DNA of 64,000 bases, taken from Pyrenopolyporus hunteri. Its lineage: Eukaryota; Ascomycota; Sordariomycetes; Xylariales; Hypoxylaceae. The stretch spans positions 1,488,001 through 1,552,000 of the forward strand of contig CADCXC010000038.1 of NCBI GenBank assembly GCA_902806595.1, written 5' to 3'. Each line of letters begins with the position of its first letter. The first letter of the stretch is position 1. Under the pieces are notes generated by a model. That model ran no database searches. It saw nothing but the letters and a program-made list of their open reading frames with translations, and was not told the DNA's origin. Below are positions 57,307-64,000 of this stretch, piece after piece. The position numbers and the translations under genes were made by a program.

Positions 57307-59601
57307 CTTCGCGGTCAGTTGGGTCTGGCCCAGGCGCCGGCGCGAAACGAGCTCATGGTCTATAGAATGAGTAAGCGATGCAGGTCAACAATGGCCAGAT
57401 ACAATGTCACTGTACAAGGAGGGATATCCTCAGTCATAAGAGGATTGTGTTTGTTTGGGAGGCGTCTTGGGGTGGCCATTTTAGGATATGATCGAGGAGG
57501 AGACGCGACCGGAAATTAACGATTTGCGATAGAGCCTCGGGGGGTGGTGGAGGCAGCGCGACGGGCGATTCTGGGCCAAGTAATAGCAGATTAAAAGTAC
57601 GTATCAGAACTGAGGCTGGTTGCTGGGTTAGCAGGTGCTTGCTCTCGAGTCGCGCAGAGATGCGATGCGATGCGATACGATGTCGCGGGTCGCCATAGAA
57701 GCGCGAACTTAAGCTGGTCGAATGGGCGGGTCGCCGGGATGGATCTCACTCACGTTATGCGGGTTTGGGTCAGGAAGAGAGGGACTAGGAAATGTTACGG
57801 ATATTAGAGAAAAGGATATACCAAGACCGGAGAAGATCTCGGGATCAAATTGAAATGTATGAGGCTATTATGTCGTCTGGGCCAACAGGAAACATTCGAA
57901 TGAACAGATTGATGTAGCTGTGACACCAGGCGCAAAAAAAATCGATCCTCTCGAAATTGAGGTGGATTGTTCAGGGAAAAAGGGTAAGGTCAGAGAGGGA
58001 GAAGGGGAGAAAGCTGGGGGGTGCTTCGCTCGAGTTCGCGCTGCCGGGTGTCAGCACCTTTGATTTGTCCTGGAAAGCCCAGCAGTCGCGAAATGGGAAT
58101 TGATGAATTACCACGATGGGCTTAGGGGGCCCGGTTTTATGAGGTATTAGTCCAATAGGGAAAGTCTATTACGACAGGGCCCCCGTTAACTCCTCCTTAG
58201 TAGAGAATGGGGCACGGGCCAACAGCTTTTTCAGAAATAACTGAGTACGAGAAAGTCCGGAGTACATTAGGGTACTTTTATCAGGGTACCCTTCCGATGC
58301 AGCCACTGTAAGCACCGAAGGGGTAAAGGCGATCAAGGTTTCACAGTACGTCGAAGCGATACCTGCTTCTACATGTACTGTACGTGTACGGTTCGATTAT
58401 CTCTTCTAGTACTTAAAGCGAACATGTATTTATTGTATAATATCATAGGTGATATGTTTAGTAATTACCACTTACGTAATACAAGTAGAAGTGTCTACCT
58501 AATTGCTCATAATCGTTGGGCCATTTTCCATTTCCCTACCCCTTATTTTTGTATTCCCCTTAAGGACAAACTTGCGCTATCAAGAACATTGTTTGTACAG
58601 GGATAAAAATGACTTTCTCACTTATACGCAATTGGGATGAGTTGAATATCGGACTACCTATAAGCTTGTGCAAAAGAATCACCAGAGATACATGTATAGG
58701 CATGTGGGCAGGTATTCTATGCACGCTATCAAATGTTTAATGTGATTAATGCCACGCAGCATTGTTATGTGAACCCATCGAAAACCTTGGATAGGGAAAG
58801 AAACGTGGAGGCTTTCTGACATGGTGGACGTGCTTAGACACTGCTAATTGGCATGATTCTGCAAACCCCAACTCGCTGTCGACATGTCGGGCAGCATCAA
58901 GTATACATCCAGTACACCAAGCACTACATGTACCAATATATGTGTACCTAATCCGTGCTTAGATCAACTCTAGTATTACTAACACACGCATGTGTAGGCG
59001 CATACATGGATATGGAGGTATGCAGACAAGATGCGTGGTGTACTAGGCAAGCGCGGGCGTTGATGCAACAGCACCATTAGAGAAGCGAGCCTGCTAGAGA
59101 TCGCAGGTACCTAGGCCAGGCCAGGCCGACTACCTATTAGCAGGTGAGAAGATCAGACAGGAAAGCCTGGAACGAGACGAGACAAGAGCGCCCCTCTCTC
59201 AAAGGAACTGGCGACCTTTCTAGCCCCGCTGCTCTGGAGCTGCACCATGCGTCTAGGAGAACCACAAAAAATTGGCCAGAATCCCCCGAACCTCTTGTAA
59301 CATCGTATCCATCCCACCTTCTTTATATCAGATCGACAGAGGGATCCCACTAGGTACATTCCGCTCAGGTACTTTACGTAGCGTAGCCCCTTAGCTTAGT
59401 TACACTCCTCTCAAGTACAAAGCCATCACCGCCAGTCTACCCCTCCTACCGATATTTCACCACACGGCCAACATCGTCATCCCTTATTTTACTCCTTTTC
59501 AAAACAATATAAAGGATCTATACCTAGGTACTCACTCTTTAGCGATAACTGGCTAACTCGCTTTATTTCCTCTCCTCTTTCCACGATAGGACTTCTTCAA
59601 A
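57307..59601. other. 2.3 kb divergent intergenic DNA, no gene seen
   Basis: Lies between the start codons of the Bqt4-like gene (-) and RhoGDI (+), so it holds both upstream regions. It contains a GATGCGATGCGATACGATG run near 57660-57680 and CT/TATA-rich sequence just upstream of 59602. Open frames at 58373 and 59144 lack motifs. Confidence 0.5.
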
Positions 59602-61476
59602 ATGGCTTCCCACGAAGAGAACGACCATTTACCTGAGGAGACTCAGGGCTATAAGCTCTCACAGCCTAAGCAGAGCTTGGCTGAATATCAGAATATGGGT
59701 GAGTATAACGGCTTTTCTACCTTGTCTCACCTTATCTTCACAAAATTTGCAACCTTTACAACCTTCAACCATTTTCTGCTTCACGCTAGCCTGGAATTCT
59801 TGCTTTTTGCAGGCGCAAAGGAGCCGGGATGATATTGGGCGTCATGGCCAGTGAGTGAATAAAGGGGGATGGAGATGGGAGATGGAGGCGCAGATGGAGA
59901 TGCGAGTATGCTGAGATTCACGACACCAGCTTCAGCCATAAATGGTAGATGGCGGAGTATACGATATGAGGTCGGAAATTCAGTGTTCTTTCTTTGGAAT
60001 TTATGGGTATCGGCGTTGGACTCCCAGAAGGCCTCACCTTAAGTCGGTACATGACGGTCAGGGAATCGTCGCCGTTGACAACGACGATTGGAAACTTCGC
60101 CGGCCTACAATATCATGCTGGCCATTTTCTTACTTGTAACTCTGCCCTGCCAACACACTTCTTTCAACAACATTGGTACCTCAGCCAGGGCTCGCCTATC
60201 TCAACAATATCGCACCCCTCTGATGCATCACCACATCCTCCCTCAATATGGAAACGCAGACATCTTGCCAACAGTATCTCGGGCATAATGTCCCTTTACG
60301 ACCTGGGATTCTTCGACATATGGCCTCGATGCCACTCGTGAGACGTATCTATGACAATACGACGGATTCGGCCGACCATCGACGCTCCGAGGAAGAGATT
60401 AGGAGGCCTGTTTTGGCTCACAACACGCACGATACCGCAACCTCTATTGCGGTGCATGATGATGATGTCCGTACCAGAAAACATCTTAGAGACTTTCTAA
60501 AAGCTCAGTTTCAACTCGGCACAGTCAAGTTTATCGCTGGCGAAAGTTCGCCACGATTCCATAAGAGACCCCATCTGCGCCAGGATTTCTTGAACTGGTT
60601 TAAGGAACGAAGCGCGTCAAGGTTTACGCGATTATCTTCCTCCTCTTCATCTGGAAGCGGCCTTGATCCTGCGATGACTTGCAGAGGGTTTCCGAACATG
60701 ATGATAAAAGAGAACGAGACTACACTCGTAAACACTTCACCAACGCTGTCTCCTTTCTCATCAACCTCTACCTCAACAACACAGAACCACATGGCCCCAT
60801 TACAAGTCAATATTAAAAAGGATTCTTCTAACAAAAACATTTATCATACAGATGCCAACGACGAGTCTCTCCAACGTTACAAGCAGTCCCTCGGACTCGG
60901 CGGCGGAAAAGACCTCTCTGATCCTAATGATCCTCGGGTCTGCATCATTCAGTCTCTGACAATGGAGTCGCCCGGGCGTGCTCCTGTCACCATCGATTTG
61001 TCCAGCCCTGGCAGCGAGACCACCCTGAAGGATCGCCCCTTCAAGATCAAGGAGGGTTGCAAATTCACCATGGTTGCTACTTTCAAGGTTCAGCATGAGA
61101 TTCTCAGCGGTCTGCAGTACGTGCAAGTTGTCAAGCGCAAAGGTCTCAAAGTCAGCAAGGACTCCGAGATGCTGGTAAGTGCATTCTCTCTCAATTCCGT
61201 ACCCGAGATGCGTCCTTTATTCACTAATGCGTAATAGGGAAGCTACGCTCCGAACACGGACAAACAGCCACTGTACAGCAAGCGCTGTAAGTACTCCCCT
61301 GATTTATATCGTACACAACATTTTGAAAATCTAACTCCGGAGCAGTCCAAGAAGAAGAAGCCCCGTCTGGAATGCTTGCCCGTGGGCACTACAACGCCAC
61401 ATCAAGCTTTGTCGACGACGACAAGAAGACTCACCTACAGTTCGAGTGGAGCTTCGATATCGGCAAGGACTGGTAG
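59602..61476 (+). CDS. rdi1: Rho GDP-dissociation inhibitor
   Basis: Extracts prenylated Rho/Cdc42 GTPases from membranes and holds them in the cytosol. Exon 1 is 59602-59698, intron 59699-60851, exon 2 60852-61174, intron 61175-61237, exon 3 61238-61286, intron 61287-61345, exon 4 61346-61476; 199 residues, the usual family size. Seen: SLAEYQNM joined to DANDESLQRYKQSLGLG, then DPRVCIIQSLTMESPGRAPV, FKIKEGCKFTMVATFKVQ, LQYVQVVKRKGLKV, GSYAPNTDKQPLYSK, and the end FEWSFDIGKDW, all typical of the RhoGDI regulatory arm and immunoglobulin-like fold. The first intron is 1153 bp, about ten times the others here. It contains an open frame that runs in phase into exon 2 (separate entry). Confidence 0.93.
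60248..60851 (+). other. In-frame alternative N-terminus inside RhoGDI intron 1
   Basis: From an ATG at 60248 the frame stays open for 201 codons and continues without a break into RhoGDI exon 2 at 60852. The translation is hydrophilic, with RRSEEEIRRP, RKHLRDFLKAQFQL, a Ser run (SSSSSSGSG) and a Ser/Thr-rich segment (FSSTSTSTTQ), and no known domain. It could encode a longer isoform from a second promoter, or be chance: other frames here are also fairly open (59942-60341). Confidence 0.4.
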
Positions 61477-61877
61477 ATGGTAGAAGGTCGCTATACGATG
61501 ACACGAAGCTGAAGACACGTAGAAATCCAACGGAAAAGCACTGTTTGACTCAAACGGTTAGAGGGGCTAGCGAGCAGGACGTTGTGCTTTCGGAGGGCTA
61601 AAAAAAAAACACTCGAGTGTAGATAGTTTTGTGTGAAGGGAATCTTCAATTCCCTCTCATCACCTTTGCCATAAATCACAATTCTTTGCGCAATACCAAG
61701 CAAAACTGTTTCCTTTCGCATTTTTGATGGCGGCGATATCTACGGAAAAAGACTCGTAATAAACAGGGGGGTATTCCTCATCCCTTTCCCACTAGATCGA
61801 GGTATCTCTAATAACAAGCCTACCCGATAACCATGCGACACGCCCGCTCACGCGAATCCGGATCAACCGGTACATAC
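61477..61877. other. Convergent intergenic region, 401 bp
   Basis: Shared 3' region of RhoGDI (+) and the phosphatase gene (-). An A-run at about 61600-61609 lies near the expected RhoGDI end. Nothing else recognised. Confidence 0.5.
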
Positions 61878-62966
61878 TCACAGGAAGTAATCCGGCAGCG
61901 CGTTTCCGTCCGCCGTCTTCTCCGTTCCCTGCTGTATCTCCTTATGCTGGTCGTTCTCGGGCGCGGCCGAGAACACGTTGAAGAAACGCTCCCCGACGTC
62001 ACTGACTTCCAGTACGCTAGCCATATTACCGCACCTGTAGCAGTAGTTGGGCGCGCTCCACACCGTGCTCAAGTGGTCGTCGTAGAGGACCTGATACCCT
62101 TCCTGGCAGAGCTGGTGAGCGCGCAAAATATGGTTCATTCCGTTCACGGCTAGAAACTTCTTAACTACGCGCGCCCCAAATTGGTAGCCCGCGCCTCGAG
62201 GCGATAGCGAAAACTCGTCTCTCTCCGGGTCTGGATCCGACCATACTAGGTCAGCCATAGGACCCTCGTGTGGTATCTCCCGGAATCGGTCGATGATTTT
62301 GATCTGGTCGATGGAATGGATTGAAGGAGACAGGCCGCCGTGGACGCAGAAAATCTGGTCGTTGATTACGACGGATAGAGTGAGGAAGTCGAACATGTCC
62401 GTGAAGTAGTGCCAGACGTTCGCATTTCCGTATTTACGCGAGCATTCCGTGTAGAAGCCGTAAGACTGCGTTACGCCGCGCGATTCGTGGTTGCCTCGAA
62501 TTAGGTGAACCCTGTTAGGATATCTCAACTTGAGGCAAACGAGTAGGGATATCGTCTCGACGCTGAACATGCCGCGATCCACATAGTCGCCTAGGGGGAC
62601 ACTAGAGTCAGACCCGGAAAACCTTCAGTTTTTGTTTGCGCGCTTACCGAGAAAGAGGTAATTTGTATCCGGGCACCACCCCCCGATCTTAAATATCTCG
62701 ATGAGATCGTAGAACTGGCCGTGAATGTCGCCGACAACCGTAACCGGAGCCCGTACGTGGACGACGTTGCTCTCTCGCATGAGCAATTCTTTCGTCTTGG
62801 CACATATTGCCTCGATCACCGACTCGGCCAGAAGTTCCTTCTTATACAAACGGGAAATGCATTCGTCCAGGTCAACCGAAGCTGCGCGGCGCAAAAGGGT
62901 AAAGTTAGTCGAGCGAGGATATATCGAGCATGTCTACGGGGGAGACCAACCTGGAAGCCCAGGCAT
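61878..62966 (-). CDS. ppg1: PP2A-like serine/threonine phosphatase Ppg1
   Basis: The catalytic subunit of a PP2A-like phosphatase; in yeast Ppg1 works with the Far (STRIPAK-like) complex. Exon 1 is 62966-62951 (MPGLP), intron 62950-62882 (69 bp, GTTGGT, GACTAAC, GCAG), exon 2 62881-62648, intron 62647-62591 (57 bp), exon 3 62590-61878; 320 residues. Seen: VDLDECISRLYKKELL typical of the Ppg1 branch, metal-site motifs GDIHGQFYDL, GDYVDRG (across the splice) and RGNHESR, then HGGLSPSIHSIDQI, DLVWSDP, RAHQLCQEGYQ and SAPNYCYRCGN, ending in DYFL, the methylation-competent PP2A-type tail. The tiny first exon is the weakest part: the open frame of exon 2 begins at a non-ATG, and the proposed ATG, donor and branch point are the best fit. 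Confidence 0.9.
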
Positions 62967-64000
62967 CTTGACTAGCTAGATGCGACGCAAGGCGAGGAGA
63001 ACAAGTCTACCCGAATCTATTTTCAAGAGGCTGTTTGCGGTCGACAGCGCAGGGCGGACTTCCTTCTGCTCCGGGGAAACGCAAAGTCGTGTGGGGAGCT
63101 AGAAGAAACCGCAAACATGTTCGGAGGAGGCAGAGTATTCGGCGCCTCGCATGGGGAAAGTGTTGGGTCGCGCGTTCGGCTCGGGAGGGGGTGTAAAGTG
63201 GTAATGCGCAGGTTTATGGAGGCAAGTCGAGCTCACGGAGCGCGAGAGAAGATTGAAAAGTTCGGACCCTCTAGGGAGGAATGAGAACGCTTTTGGTGTT
63301 TGTTCAAAAAGGTTCAACGGTGTCATGCCCTGAAGCTAGTGGTGGAGGGTACGTCGCAATTGGTAAGCTATTCTTATCTCTTATCGCCTCCCCGCCACCA
63401 CGCCAAAAAGAGCCTCCTTTGTATCATTTCCTTGTATGTACCTAGGTACCTATGTATTACTGCGCGTATTCCCTTGTGTGGGGCTGCCTTAGGCCGCCAG
63501 GCTAAGAGCTTAGACCGCAGCAACAAAGGCGCGGTTGTATTCCACTATAACGGTACGTGTACCCCTTCCTATACGCATATCATCATTTCCAACACATATG
63601 CAAAGTAGGTACCTAAGATACCTAAGCCATCTTCGCAGGAAGGCACAAAAAGCTCAATACTCTCAGACAATTTTAATTCACCTGCGCGCTAATTAGCCCA
63701 CATGCGTTGAACACCTACCTACCGCCTACCTACGTATATGTAGGTAGGTACCTACCTATGTAGACCCTTTTCACCTGGCCCATTTCCCATTTGTACCCGT
63801 TTGGCAATCATGCACGTTTCCGGCTTAGCTGCCTTGCCCCAAGGCTATGCGTCTAACCTCTAGGAGTCGTTATACAGTTATTATGCTTAATATGATTACT
63901 GTACGCACTCCATTATAAATTCCTCCCGCGCTTTAAAATCATCTGATCCTGTTTTCTGTCAACCTCAACTTCTTTTTCTTTTCCCAAACTCCATACCGTA
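62967..64000. other. Upstream region of ppg1 and unassigned DNA to window end
   Basis: No gene recognised. A CCTA/TAGG palindromic microsatellite lies at 63711-63760 and a smaller one near 63438-63452. The open frame 63300-63608 has no motif. A gene could begin just beyond 64000. Confidence 0.45.

Overview
The window looks like nuclear DNA of a filamentous ascomycete (Pezizomycotina, probably Sordariomycetes; the class is inference). The reasons are: genes with short GT-AG introns (mostly 59-160 bp) and CTAAC-like branch points; a HET-domain gene; fungal homologues of Nuf2, AP-3 beta, Bqt4, RhoGDI, Ppg1, an RTA1-family protein and an ascomycete class II peroxidase; and long AT-rich tracts that look like the end product of repeat-induced point mutation (RIP).

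Layout. Bases 1-14470 are one gene-free block of extreme AT content, with several tandem-repeat arrays (7.3-9.35 kb), a long hairpin (7070-7237) and a dispersed inverted-repeat family (10.3 and 13.7-13.97 kb). The remaining C and G in this block sit mostly in CpG. The block ends sharply at about 14470 and a HET-domain gene follows. From 16.5 to 27.1 kb come an SDR oxidoreductase (-), an amino-acid permease (+), a GNAT acetyltransferase (+) and a divergent kinesin-14 (+), separated by long non-coding gaps. From 27555 to 30783 lies a class II peroxidase gene (-) split by a 2265-bp pogo/Fot1-like Tc1-mariner element with 64-bp terminal inverted repeats and a TA target duplication. The element's interior is as AT-saturated as the first block, while its outermost 50 bp are untouched. 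From 34 to 64 kb the window is mostly conserved housekeeping genes: mitochondrial thioredoxin (-), a large disordered protein (-), NUF2 (+), an unknown 268-residue protein (-), AP-3 beta (+), an RTA1-family membrane protein (-), 3-hydroxyisobutyrate dehydrogenase (-), a Bqt4-like nuclear-membrane telomere anchor (-), RhoGDI (+) and the PP2A-like phosphatase Ppg1 (-).

The genes do not form one pathway cluster. Several concern chromosome or cytoskeleton mechanics (kinesin-14, NUF2, Bqt4), membrane traffic and signalling (AP-3, RhoGDI, Ppg1) or mitochondrial metabolism (thioredoxin, HIBADH). The left half (AT block, HET gene, transposon-broken peroxidase) is the accessory part; the right half is core genome. 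Intergenic DNA carries scattered palindromic CCTA/TAGG microsatellites.

The most notable points are the CpG-sparing mutational saturation, the transposon whose tips escaped mutation, a RhoGDI gene whose unusually long first intron holds an in-frame 201-codon alternative N-terminus, and the divergent kinesin-14 with a Thr-Pro-rich basic tail. Exon joins were worked out by hand from splice signals and protein-family conservation. Several start codons were moved to the first in-frame ATG where the longest open frame began with a non-ATG codon.
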